Origin: an uncultured Oscillospiraceae bacterium
GTDB taxonomy: Bacteria; Bacillota; Clostridia; Oscillospirales; Oscillospiraceae
Length of the DNA stretch: 24,867 nucleotides
Reading direction: 5' to 3'
NCBI GenBank assembly: GCA_934630985.1
Contig: CAKTXO010000014.1
Coordinates: 1 to 24,867 of the forward strand
The position numbers and the translations under genes are program-made. Shown here piece by piece: positions 6,642 through 14,724 of this stretch (the first letter of the stretch is position 1; each line of letters opens with the position of its first letter). A model generated the notes under the pieces. It had not been told where the DNA came from. It saw only the letters and a list, made by a program, of their open reading frames with translations, and ran no database searches.

Positions 6642-7447
6642 AAGTGAAAAAACGACTGGATGTTCTGCTTACCGAGCAGGGCTACGCGGATACCCGCTCC
6701 AAGGCGCAGGCCATTATTATGAGCGGACTGGTATATGTCAACGGACAGAAGGCGGACAAGCCCGGAGTTTCCTATGAGGAAACCGTGAGCCTGGAGGTTC
6801 GGGGGGCGGTGTGCCCCTATGTCAGCCGGGGCGGTCTGAAGCTGGAAAAGGCACTGCGGGACTTCGGCGTGAAGCCCGAGGGATATGTGTGCAGCGATTC
6901 CGGCGCTTCCACCGGGGGCTTTACGGACTGCCTGCTCCAGCAGGGGGCGAAAAAGGTCTTCGCCATCGATGTGGGCTACGGTCAGCTGGACTGGAAAATT
7001 CGCAGCGATCCCCGGGTGGTGGTCATGGAGCGCACCAATATCCGCTATGTGACCCCGGAGCAGCTGGGAGAGCCCCTGGATTTGTCCGTGGTGGATGTGA
7101 GCTTTATCTCCCTGAAAATTGTCCTGCCTGCCATTAAGGCTCTTCTCAAGCCCACCGGTCAGGTGCTCTGCCTGATCAAGCCCCAGTTTGAGGCGGGGAA
7201 GGAAAAGGTGGGCAAGAAGGGGGTCGTCCGGGAACCGGCTACCCACAAGGAGGTGCTGGACGGCTTCGTGGCGCTGGCAGACGAGCTGGGCTTTCGGATC
7301 CTGGGTCTGACCTTCTCTCCGGTGAAGGGGCCGGAAGGAAACATTGAGTTTCTGGGGCATCTGAGCCTTGCGGACGTGCCCGGCATTTGCCCGGATACGG
7401 CACTCGTTGTGGAGCAGGCTCATAAGACGCTGGACAAGGGGGAATAA
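6638..7447 (+). CDS. tlyA: TlyA-family rRNA 2'-O-methyltransferase
   Basis: From the GTG at 6638 the protein is 269 residues, the normal TlyA length. This start overlaps the dxs stop (GTGA) and has AGGAAGG at 6621-6627. An N-terminal S4 RNA-binding domain (about residues 4-60, KRLDVLLTEQGYADTRSKA) precedes an FtsJ/RrmJ-like Rossmann methyltransferase domain with SGASTGGFTD (88-97) as the SAM-binding loop. TlyA enzymes methylate ribose in 16S and/or 23S rRNA. Some are named haemolysin or YqxC for historical reasons, and there is no sequence sign of a true haemolysin. It is a standard member of the dxs-recN gene string. Confidence 0.94.
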   Translation: MKVKKRLDVLLTEQGYADTRSKAQAIIMSGLVYVNGQKADKPGVSYEETVSLEVRGAVCPYVSRGGLKLEKALRDFGVKPEGYVCSDSGASTGGFTDCLLQQGAKKVFAIDVGYGQLDWKIRSDPRVVVMERTNIRYVTPEQLGEPLDLSVVDVSFISLKIVLPAIKALLKPTGQVLCLIKPQFEAGKEKVGKKGVVREPATHKEVLDGFVALADELGFRILGLTFSPVKGPEGNIEFLGHLSLADVPGICPDTALVVEQAHKTLDKGE

Positions 7448-7450
7448 GAA

Positions 7451-8311
7451 GTGAAAAATGTGATTCTTACCCCCAATCCCTATCGGGATAAGAATTTTCA
7501 GACCGTCCGGGAGGCGGCGAAAATTCTGAAGGAGGCCGGGGTCAACACCCGGATTTGTCTCCCTTTTGAGGTGGATCGAAGCTATGAGCTTCCCAGAGAC
7601 CTGCGGTTTTCCCGGCTGGATCGGGAGCTTCCCAACGCGGAGATGGTGATTTGCTTCGGCGGAGACGGCACGATTCTGCACATGGCCAAGGCCGCTACCC
7701 GGAAGGGAATTCCCATTCTGGGGGTCAACATCGGCACCATGGGCTTTATGGCGGAGCTGGAAAGCACGGAGCTGGACAAGCTGACAAGGGTTGCCCGGGG
7801 GGAATACACCCTGGACAGCCGGATGATGCTGGACGTGACCGTCCAGCGGGAGCGGGACATTCTGTTTCACGACATCTGCCTGAACGACGTGGTGGTGACA
7901 AAAGGGGCGGTGGCTCGGATTGTCCATCTGTGCGTCAAGTGCGACGGCGTCAGCGCCATGGAATTCGGCGGTGACGGCGTGGTGGTCTCCACCCCCACCG
8001 GCTCCACGGCTTACAGCTATTCCGCCGGAGGCCCCATTGTGGAGCCGGAGGCGAAAAATATCATCATTACTCCCATCTGCGCCCACGAGATCGGAAGCCG
8101 GTGCATTGTGGCCTCCGACAAGCGCGTGGTGAGCGTGGAGCAGGTGCTCAACGCCCGGCGCAACGCTTACCTGTCCGTAGACGGCGGACGGGCGGTGCGG
8201 CTGAATATGGGGGATGTGGCCACCATCCGGAAATCCCATTTGGAGACCCGGCTGGTGCGGCTGAAGGAGCGAAGCTTCTATGATGTTGTCAGCTCCAAGT
8301 TCAGTAAGTGA
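7451..8311 (+). CDS. nadK: NAD kinase
   Basis: Phosphorylates NAD to NADP. The 286 residues include the GGDGT motif (70-74, catalytic Asp72), the LNDVVV segment in place of the usual LNEVVI (about 145-150), and the glycine-rich FGGDGVVVSTPTGSTAYS motif near 175-190. The GTG start at 7451 is preceded by AAGGGGGA (7436-7442) with eight bases spacing. It begins three bases after the tlyA stop, so the two are cotranscribed. Length and motif order are normal for the ATP/polyphosphate NAD kinase family. Confidence 0.96.
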   Translation: MKNVILTPNPYRDKNFQTVREAAKILKEAGVNTRICLPFEVDRSYELPRDLRFSRLDRELPNAEMVICFGGDGTILHMAKAATRKGIPILGVNIGTMGFMAELESTELDKLTRVARGEYTLDSRMMLDVTVQRERDILFHDICLNDVVVTKGAVARIVHLCVKCDGVSAMEFGGDGVVVSTPTGSTAYSYSAGGPIVEPEAKNIIITPICAHEIGSRCIVASDKRVVSVEQVLNARRNAYLSVDGGRAVRLNMGDVATIRKSHLETRLVRLKERSFYDVVSSKFSK

Positions 8312-8327
8312 GAAAGGGGAATGGGCA

Positions 8328-8780
8328 GTGAAATCCAAACGACAGGCGAAAATCATGGAAATCATCTCCACCACCAATGTGGAGACCCAGGAGCAGCTTT
8401 TGCAGGCTTTGCGGGACGCAGGCTTTAACAGCACTCAGGCTACCATTTCCCGGGACATCAAGGAGCTGCGGATCATCAAGGAGCTGACAAGCTTCGGAAC
8501 CTACCACTACACGGCGGCGGCCAGAGAAGTGCCCGGTACCTTCACGGGACGGCTCAACACCATTTTCCGGGAGTGCGTCACCAGCTTCGACTATGCCCAG
8601 AACATCATCGTCATTCACACCCTGCCGGGTCTTGCCAACGCGGCGGCCTCGGCGCTGGATACCATGAGCCGGAGTGTGGTGCTTGGTAGCATCGCGGGCG
8701 ATGATACGGTGATGGTCATTATGCGCGATACCAACGCCGCGGCGGCCTTCTGCGGAGAAATCCGGAACCTGCTGAACTAA
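8328..8780 (+). CDS. argR: Arginine repressor ArgR/AhrC
   Basis: Arginine-dependent hexameric repressor/activator of arginine metabolism. The GTG at 8328 gives 150 residues, the usual family size; it has AAAGGGGA (8313-8320) seven bases upstream, so it is preferred over the upstream in-frame start at 8280. The N-terminal winged helix carries the ATISRDIKEL recognition helix (Ser41-Arg42). The C-terminal oligomerisation domain carries GDD (124-126), which binds arginine. Its position between nadK and recN is conserved in Firmicutes. I found no obvious ARG box in this window. Confidence 0.95.
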   Translation: MKSKRQAKIMEIISTTNVETQEQLLQALRDAGFNSTQATISRDIKELRIIKELTSFGTYHYTAAAREVPGTFTGRLNTIFRECVTSFDYAQNIIVIHTLPGLANAAASALDTMSRSVVLGSIAGDDTVMVIMRDTNAAAAFCGEIRNLLN

Positions 8781-8797
8781 AGGAAGGGGGAGCGGTC

Positions 8798-10447
8798 ATG
8801 CTGAGCTTACTGCACATTGAGAATATTGCGGTCATTGAGTGTGCGGATATTTCCTTTGACCGTGGCTTCAATGTCCTCACCGGTGAAACCGGCGCAGGTA
8901 AATCCATTGTCATCGATGCCATTTCCGCCATCTTAGGCGAGCGAGCCTATCGGGACATGATTCGTACCGGCACCGAGAGAGCCAGCGTCCGGGCGGTGTT
9001 CACGAATGTTCCGGAATTTCCCTGGTTTGCGGAAAACGGCGTGGAATATGACCCGGAGACGGTGATTTCCCGGGAAATCCACCTGGACGGGAAAAATATC
9101 TGCCGGGTCAACGGAACCCTCGTGAACGTGACGAGCCTTCATAAGCTGGGCATCCAGCTCATCAACATTCACGGTCAGCACGATTCCGCCGCACTGTTTG
9201 ACGAGGAAAACCACCTGGCGTTTCTCGATGCTTTTGCGGACAACGGGAAGCTGCGGGCTTCCTACGGGGAACGCTATGAGGCGGTAGCGAAGCTCCGCCG
9301 GGAAATCAGCACCCTGACCATGGACGAGGGCGAGAAGCTTCGCCGGATGGAAAACCTCAAATACCAGATCGCCGAAATCGAAAAGGCGGAGCTGGAACCC
9401 GGGGAGGACGACCGGCTGGAGGAGCGGCGGAAGGTGCTGCAAAACGCGGAGAAGCTGAGCAACGGCATGGAAACCGCCGTGGAGTGTCTCTACGGTGGGG
9501 AGGATTCCGACGGAGCCTCGGGACTTCTTGCCCAGGCGGAGTATGCCCTGGCTCGGCTGTCCCGGTTCAGCGACAGCTTCGCGGCTCTCCACGACCGGGT
9601 GTCGGATCTCATGTACCAGGTTCAGGACGCGGCGGAGGAGGTTCGCAGTGCCCGGGACGACCTGAGCTATTCTGCCGAGGAACTGGAACAGATCGAATCC
9701 CGGCTGGACGTGATTCACAAGCTTCGCCGGAAGTACGGCACCACCTGCGAGGATATCCTGGAATATCTCGACAAGGCGAAAAAAGAGCTGGATGAAATCG
9801 AATTCGCCGACGATAAGCTGGAACGGCTGAAAGGAAATTTGAAAAAAGCGGAAAAGGAAGCCTGGGATGCCGCCCTGGCTCTTCGGGAAAATCGGCAGCA
9901 GGCGGCGGACACCATGTCGAAGCGGATTCTATCTGAGCTTGCCCAGCTGGATATGCCGAGAGTGCAGTTTGCCTGTCGGTTCACGGAAACGGAGCTGACG
10001 GCCAGCGGCGCGGACGCGGTGGCCTTCTATATGTCCGCCAACGCGGGCGAAGCCTTGAAGCCCCTGAGCCGGGTGGCCTCCGGCGGCGAGCTGGCCCGGA
10101 TTATGCTGGCTATGAAGAATGTGCTGGCGGAAAAGGATCAGGTGGCTACCCTGATTTTCGACGAGGTGGACACCGGCGTGTCCGGCAGAGCCGCCCAGAA
10201 GGTGGCGGAAAAGCTGCGAAGCGTGGCCGCCCACAAGCAGGTGCTCTGCGTGACCCATCTGCCCCAGCTGGCGGCGCTGGCCAACACCCATCTGCTCATT
10301 GCCAAGTCCGAGCGGGACGGGCGTACCTATACCTCCGTCACGCCTCTGGATTTGGAGGGGCGGAAGCGGGAGCTGGCTCGGATCATCGGCGGCGCGAACA
10401 TTACGGAAACCACCCTGAAAAGCGCGGAAGAAATGCTCCGGGGCTGA
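8798..10447 (+). CDS. recN: DNA repair protein RecN
   Basis: An SMC-like ATPase acting early in double-strand break repair. The 549 residues show Walker A GETGAGKS (29-36), long charged coiled-coil arms (about 150-370, rich in Glu, Lys, Arg and Leu), the ABC signature SGGELARIM near 428 and Walker B TLIFDEVDTG near 450. The ATG follows a strong AGGAAGGGGGAG site. It is the last gene of the OLE-oapA transcription unit. No hairpin terminator is visible before the tyrS promoter, which starts nine bases after its stop. No LexA box is visible upstream. Confidence 0.96.
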   Translation: MLSLLHIENIAVIECADISFDRGFNVLTGETGAGKSIVIDAISAILGERAYRDMIRTGTERASVRAVFTNVPEFPWFAENGVEYDPETVISREIHLDGKNICRVNGTLVNVTSLHKLGIQLINIHGQHDSAALFDEENHLAFLDAFADNGKLRASYGERYEAVAKLRREISTLTMDEGEKLRRMENLKYQIAEIEKAELEPGEDDRLEERRKVLQNAEKLSNGMETAVECLYGGEDSDGASGLLAQAEYALARLSRFSDSFAALHDRVSDLMYQVQDAAEEVRSARDDLSYSAEELEQIESRLDVIHKLRRKYGTTCEDILEYLDKAKKELDEIEFADDKLERLKGNLKKAEKEAWDAALALRENRQQAADTMSKRILSELAQLDMPRVQFACRFTETELTASGADAVAFYMSANAGEALKPLSRVASGGELARIMLAMKNVLAEKDQVATLIFDEVDTGVSGRAAQKVAEKLRSVAAHKQVLCVTHLPQLAALANTHLLIAKSERDGRTYTSVTPLDLEGRKRELARIIGGANITETTLKSAEEMLRG

Positions 10448-10456
10448 AAAATCTTC

Positions 10457-10485
10457 TTGACAAACCCGGACTTCTTTGTTAGGAT
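10457..10485 (+). promoter_or_regulatory. Promoter of the tyrS T-box leader
   Basis: A consensus TTGACA (10457-10462), 17 bp spacer and TAGGAT (10480-10485). The predicted start is near 10492. It lies immediately after recN and drives the T-box leader. Confidence 0.75.
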
Positions 10486-10491
10486 AGCACC

Positions 10492-10739
10492 AACACATGG
10501 ATGGGAAGAAGTAGGTATCCAGGGGATCGTCAGAGAGCTGCCGCTTGGTGCGAGGCAGTGGATTCCGGTTGCTGAAATACCTCCCGGAGTGGCTTCCTTG
10601 AACAAAAGTAGGGGAAGACGGGTACGCCCGATAGCGCGAAGGCCGTTACTGGACGGCGTGAGGGAGAATGCCGCAAGGATTCTCCAAACTGAGGTGGTAC
10701 CGCGAAATTTTTCGCCCTCTGTCATTTTGACAGAGGGCG
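10492..10739 (+). promoter_or_regulatory. Tyrosine-specific T-box leader
   Basis: The conserved T-box GAGGTGGTACCGCG (10691-10704) pairs with the 3' end of uncharged tRNA. Stem I includes an AGTA bulge near 10508-10512, a distal AGAGCTGCCGC/GGTGCGAGGCAG module (about 10532-10559) and a GAAATACC specifier loop. The TAC at 10578-10580 is a tyrosine codon, in agreement with tyrS downstream. A stem III hairpin (GGGAGAAT/GGATTCTCC, about 10662-10686) precedes the antiterminator. Uncharged tRNA-Tyr should stabilise the antiterminator and allow tyrS expression. Confidence 0.92.
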
Positions 10740-10751
10740 TTGATTATTTTT
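10713..10751 (+). terminator. T-box-controlled intrinsic terminator
   Basis: CGCCCTCTGTC (10713-10723) pairs perfectly with GACAGAGGGCG (10729-10739). A T-rich tract TTGATTATTTTT follows. This is the terminator alternative of the T-box switch. Confidence 0.9.
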
Positions 10752-10764
10752 GGAGGTTTTGAAA

Positions 10765-11988
10765 ATGAAACTGTATGACGAGCTGGTTGCCCGGGGTCTC
10801 ATTGCCCAGGTCACCAACGAAGAGGAAATCCGGGAAATGATCGACAACGGCAAGGCCGTGTTCTATATCGGCTTTGACCCCACCGCCGACTCCCTGCATG
10901 TGGGTCACTTCATGGCTCTGTGCCTGATGAAGCGGCTGCAAATGGCCGGCAACCGACCCATTGCCCTCATCGGCGGCGGCACGGCCATGATCGGCGACCC
11001 CTCCGGCCGGACGGATATGCGCTCCATGATGACCAAGGAGACCATCGACCACAACTGCGCCTGCTTCAAAAAGCAGATGGAGCGGTTCATCGAGTTCGGC
11101 GAGGGCAAGGCCATGATGGTCAACAATGCCGACTGGCTGCTGAATCTGAACTACATCGATTTCATCCGGGATATCGGCGCTTGCTTCTCCGTGAACAACA
11201 TGCTCCGGGCAGAGTGCTTCAAGCAGCGGATGGAGAAGGGTCTAAGCTTCCTGGAATTCAACTACATGCCCATGCAGTCCTACGACTTCTACTACCTGTA
11301 CCAGCACTACGGCTGCAACATGCAGTTCGGCGGCAACGACCAGTGGAGCAATATGCTGGGCGGCACCGAGCTCATTCGCCGGAAGCTGGGCAAGGACGCC
11401 CACGCCATGACCATCACCCTGCTTCTCAACTCCGAGGGCAAGAAGATGGGCAAGACCGCCAAGGGCGCGGTGTGGCTGGATCCCAACAAGACCTCTCCCT
11501 TTGAGTTCTACCAGTACTGGCGGAACGTGGAGGACGCGGACGTGCTCAAGTGCATCCGGATGCTGACCTTCCTGCCTCTGGAGCAGATCAACGCCATGGC
11601 GGACTGGAAGGACGCTCAGCTGAACACCGCAAAGGAGATTCTTGCCTATGAGCTGACCAAGCTGGTTCATGGCCAGGAGGAAGCGGATAAGGCTCAGGCT
11701 GCGGCTAAGGCACTGTTTGTGGGCGGCGGCGATGATGCCAATATGCCCACCACCGAAATCACCGCCGACAAGCTGACAGACGGCAAGATCGGTATTCTGA
11801 ATCTGATGGTGGCCTGCGGCCTGGCACCCTCCAACAAGCAGGCTCGGCAGCTGGTGGAGCAGGGCGGCGTTCTGGTGAACGACGAGAAGGTGCCCTCTGC
11901 TCAGTTTGCCGTCACGGAAGAAATGCTCAAGGAAGGCGTGAAGATCCGCAAGGGTAAGAAGGTCTTCCATAAAGCCGTGCTGGCATAA
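10765..11988 (+). CDS. tyrS: Tyrosyl-tRNA synthetase
   Basis: Charges tRNA-Tyr with tyrosine (class I synthetase). The ATG at 10765 is chosen because GGAGG (10752-10756) lies eight bases upstream; it gives 407 residues. HVGH (45-48) is the HIGH signature and KKMGKT near 226-231 is the KMSKS-type loop. The GNDQWSNML segment is typical for tyrosine recognition. A C-terminal S4 RNA-binding domain (about 340-400, [18 protein letters not shown]) is present. The T-box specifier codon independently supports tyrosine specificity. Confidence 0.97.
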   Translation: MKLYDELVARGLIAQVTNEEEIREMIDNGKAVFYIGFDPTADSLHVGHFMALCLMKRLQMAGNRPIALIGGGTAMIGDPSGRTDMRSMMTKETIDHNCACFKKQMERFIEFGEGKAMMVNNADWLLNLNYIDFIRDIGACFSVNNMLRAECFKQRMEKGLSFLEFNYMPMQSYDFYYLYQHYGCNMQFGGNDQWSNMLGGTELIRRKLGKDAHAMTITLLLNSEGKKMGKTAKGAVWLDPNKTSPFEFYQYWRNVEDADVLKCIRMLTFLPLEQINAMADWKDAQLNTAKEILAYELTKLVHGQEEADKAQAAAKALFVGGGDDANMPTTEITADKLTDGKIGILNLMVACGLAPSNKQARQLVEQGGVLVNDEKVPSAQFAVTEEMLKEGVKIRKGKKVFHKAVLA

Positions 11989-12043
11989 CCGGAAGGTTAA
12001 GGAAGCACACGGCTAGTTAGAATCGCATAGGTAACGATTCAAT

Positions 12044-12165
12044 TGTCATTGCGAACCAGTCCTCAGACTGGTGTGGCAATCCGCTTCTCCATAAGTGCTC
12101 AGATTTTTGATGCTTTAGGAGAACGGATTGCCACACCAGTGCTGCGGCACTGGTTCGCAATGACA
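12044..12165. repeat. Intergenic palindromic repeat D (complete hairpin form)
   Basis: TGTCATTGCGAACCAGT (12044-12060) and ACTGGTTCGCAATGACA (12149-12165) are perfect inverted repeats. Inner arms TGGTGTGGCAATCCG and CGGATTGCCACACCA, plus CTTCTCC/GGAGAA, extend the stem. It lies between the convergent tyrS and dapA genes and may serve as their shared transcription stop, because no ordinary terminator is visible at 11989-12215. Confidence 0.8.
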
Positions 12166-12215
12166 GTGTTTTACTTCGGCGCGTCTGGTATCGGGGAAGC
12201 TTCTTTTGATTGCCT

Positions 12216-13088
12216 TTAACTGAGCAGGATTTCCTTTAGTTTGGCAACGGTTTCGGAGGAAGCGGGGGTCAAGGGCAGACGGCAGGTGCCGCAGTCATAG
12301 CCCATGAGCTTCATGGCGGCCTTGACCGGGATGGGGTTCACCTCCCGGAACAGAGCCTCCGTCAGGGGCAGCAGACGCAGCTGCAAATCCGCGGCGGTGT
12401 CGAAATCCCCGTCCAGAGCCGCCCGGGCCAGTGCCTGGGTCTGCTCCGGCAGGACGTTGGACAAAACGGAAATGACCCCCTGGCCGCCGAGAGCCAGAAT
12501 AGGGGCGGTCAGGTCGTCGTTTCCGCTCCAAAGAGAAAAGTCGTCCGGGCAATTTGCCCGGATTTTTTCGATTTTTCCCATATCGGTGCTGGCTTCCTTC
12601 ACCCCGGCAATGTTGGGAATCTTAGATAGCTCCCGATAGACGCTGACGGGAATGTCCACCCCTGTCCGGCTGGGCACGTTATAAACAATCACCGGAATAT
12701 GTACGGCTCCCGCAATGGCGCTATAGTGGGTCAGAAGACCCTCCGGGGTGGCTTTGTTATAGTAGGGGCTGACCACCAGCAGGGCATCCGCTCCGGCCGC
12801 TTCCGCCGCCGCGCTCAGGGCTACGGCGTGCCGGGTGTCGTTGGAGCCGGTGCCGGCAATGATTTTGCAGCGGCCGCCGGCGTAGCGGGCGCACCGGCGG
12901 AAAATTTCCAGCTTTTCGCAGTCGGAAAGGGTAGGGGACTCGCCGGTGGTGCCGCAGAGCACCACGGCCTCAATTCCTGCCGCAATCTGCCTGCCAAGGA
13001 GCAGTTCCAGAAGCGGATAGTTGACGGCGTCGCCTAAAAAAGGTGTGACCAGGGCGGTGCACACCCCGGTAAATAAGGGCTTTTTCAT
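12216..13088 (-). CDS. dapA: 4-hydroxy-tetrahydrodipicolinate synthase
   Basis: Condenses pyruvate and aspartate semialdehyde in the first committed step of lysine/diaminopimelate synthesis. From the ATG at 13088 it is 290 residues, the family norm, with a GGAGG site ten bases upstream on the minus strand. The TTGE motif (47-50), Tyr110 and Tyr136 in VYNVPSRTG, and the Schiff-base Lys164 in AGVKEAS are all in place. It is monocistronic between tyrS and the divergent tetrapyrrole operon. Family members with other aldolase roles exist, but the motif set fits DapA. Confidence 0.93.
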   Translation of the reverse strand: MKKPLFTGVCTALVTPFLGDAVNYPLLELLLGRQIAAGIEAVVLCGTTGESPTLSDCEKLEIFRRCARYAGGRCKIIAGTGSNDTRHAVALSAAAEAAGADALLVVSPYYNKATPEGLLTHYSAIAGAVHIPVIVYNVPSRTGVDIPVSVYRELSKIPNIAGVKEASTDMGKIEKIRANCPDDFSLWSGNDDLTAPILALGGQGVISVLSNVLPEQTQALARAALDGDFDTAADLQLRLLPLTEALFREVNPIPVKAAMKLMGYDCGTCRLPLTPASSETVAKLKEILLS

Positions 13089-13151
13089 AGACTGATACCT
13101 CCATTGCAGTCTATGCCGGCGACGGCGGTTTTGCCCGCAGGGGAAAGGCCA

Positions 13152-13180
13152 TTGACAGAAGGCGAAAAAAAGGATAAAAT
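13152..13180 (+). promoter_or_regulatory. Promoter of the tetrapyrrole (cbiKL-hemACDBL) operon
   Basis: TTGACA (13152-13157), 17 bp spacer, TAAAAT (13175-13180), with a predicted start near 13187. The 5' leader is about 68 nt, too short for a cobalamin riboswitch. It contains a small stem, GCCGT...ACGGC with inner GGC/GCC and loop TTTT (13196-13221). Confidence 0.7.
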
Positions 13181-13254
13181 AAGACAAAGAATTGTGCCGT
13201 TTGGGCTTTTGCCTTGACGGCATCCATTTTGAAGATACAACAGGAGAAAATAGT

Positions 13255-14724
13255 ATGAAAAAGGCAATTCTTGCTGTTTCTTTCGGCACTTCCTATCCGG
13301 ATACCCTTCAGCGCACCATCGCTGCCACAGAGGAAATGCTGAGAAAAACCTTCCCGGACTGGGAGGTGCGCCGGGCCTTCACCAGCGGGATGATCATCCG
13401 AAAGCTCCAAAAGCGGGACGGGGTGGAAATCGATACCGTGACCCAGGCCATGGAGCGTCTGGAAGCCGAGGGCTATACCCATGTGGCCGTCCAGTCCACC
13501 CATGTGATGCACGGGGAGGAATACGAGAAGATGCTTTCTCAGCTGGAGCCTTTCCGGCTGCGGCTGCGCATTGCCGTGGGAATGCCCCTGCTCCACGCCC
13601 AGGAGGATTATGAAAAAACGGCATCGGCTTTGCTGGAATGGCTGCCCCCGGTGGAGGCGGACGAGGCTCTGGTGCTTATGGGTCACGGAACGGAGCACTT
13701 CGCCAATTCCGCCTATGCCCAGATGGAGCAGGTGCTCCGGGAGCACTCCGACCGGGTGTATCTAGCAACGGTAGAGGGCTATCCCACGCTGGAAAATGTG
13801 ATGGCTCGGCTGGAAAAGCGGCCGGAAATCCGGAAAATTCAGCTGGCGCCGTTTATGCTGGTGGCCGGCGACCACGCCAGAAACGACATGGCGGGAGCCG
13901 AGGATTCCTGGGTCAGCCGGCTGAAGTCCATGGGGTATCCGGTTTCCTGCGTACTCCGGGGACTGGGAGAATGTCCGGCCATCCGGGAACTGTTCGCCGA
14001 GCACTGCCGTCAGGCGGTGGAAGAGCTGTCTCAGGGCGGGAAGCTCTGGGGTGTGGGTGTTGGCCCCGGCGATCCGGAGCTTCTGACGGTGAAGGCCGTC
14101 CGGGTGATCCGGGAGGCGGATGTAGTGCTGGTGCCGGACGCGGGCACCGGCGACAAGGTGGCTCTGAATATTGCCAAGGACTATCTGAAGGACAAGGAAA
14201 TCCGCTTCGTCAAGACGCCTATGGTTCGGGATCGGGCGGTGATGGACAAAGCCCACGATCAGGCGGCGGAGGAAATTGCCGGACTGCTGGATGCGGGGAA
14301 GCAGGTGGTTTTCCTGACCCTGGGTGACCCTGCCATCTATTCTACCTATATGTACATTCACCGGAAGGTGATGGAGCGGGGCTACGATGTGGAGGTGGTT
14401 CCGGGAATCCCCTCCTTCTGCGCGGCGGCGGCTCGGCTGAATCGGTCACTGTGCCTGGGACGGGAGCCTCTGATGATCATTCCGGCTTCCCATGACCAGG
14501 AGGCACTGATGGATGTGCCCGGCAGCAAGGTTTTCATGAAGGCCGGACGCTCCATTGTGGATCTGCAATCCGAGCTGGAAAAGCGGGGACTGCTGGAAGG
14601 TGCCGCCATGGTGGAAAACTGCGGCATGGAAAATGAGCGGGTATATCCCCATTTTGCCGATCTGAAGGAGCCTTCGGGCTATTTTTCCCTGGTGATCGTG
14701 AAGGGAGAGACGGAAGAATGCTGA
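13255..14724 (+). CDS. cbiK-cbiL: Fused sirohydrochlorin cobaltochelatase (CbiK) and cobalt-factor II C20-methyltransferase (CbiL)
   Basis: A 489-residue fusion covering two successive steps of anaerobic cobalamin synthesis. Residues 1-260 are an anaerobic CbiK chelatase that inserts Co2+ into sirohydrochlorin. His144 (MGHGTEH), Glu174 (VEGYP) and His207 (GDHARND) match the metal-binding His145/Glu175/His207 of Salmonella CbiK. Residues 264-489 are a SAM-dependent tetrapyrrole methylase of the CobI/CbiL type (GVGPGDPELLT at 268-278, LGDPAIYSTY, PGIPSFCAAAA), which methylates C20. The start ATG at 13255 follows AGGAGAAA; the upstream in-frame extension to 13192 lacks such a site. It is the first gene of the operon and overlaps hemA by seven bases. 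The specific methyltransferase type is inferred from its fusion to CbiK and its motifs. Confidence 0.9.
   Translation: MKKAILAVSFGTSYPDTLQRTIAATEEMLRKTFPDWEVRRAFTSGMIIRKLQKRDGVEIDTVTQAMERLEAEGYTHVAVQSTHVMHGEEYEKMLSQLEPFRLRLRIAVGMPLLHAQEDYEKTASALLEWLPPVEADEALVLMGHGTEHFANSAYAQMEQVLREHSDRVYLATVEGYPTLENVMARLEKRPEIRKIQLAPFMLVAGDHARNDMAGAEDSWVSRLKSMGYPVSCVLRGLGECPAIRELFAEHCRQAVEELSQGGKLWGVGVGPGDPELLTVKAVRVIREADVVLVPDAGTGDKVALNIAKDYLKDKEIRFVKTPMVRDRAVMDKAHDQAAEEIAGLLDAGKQVVFLTLGDPAIYSTYMYIHRKVMERGYDVEVVPGIPSFCAAAARLNRSLCLGREPLMIIPASHDQEALMDVPGSKVFMKAGRSIVDLQSELEKRGLLEGAAMVENCGMENERVYPHFADLKEPSGYFSLVIVKGETEEC

Noticed and set aside
6521..8434. Very long minus-strand open frame (637 codons) opposite dxs end, tlyA, nadK and argR
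   Set aside because: It spans several genes with strong motifs on the plus strand, has a shadow-like composition and no ribosome site.
13181..13254. Cobalamin riboswitch before cbiKL
   Set aside because: The leader is too short and no B12-box-like segment is visible.
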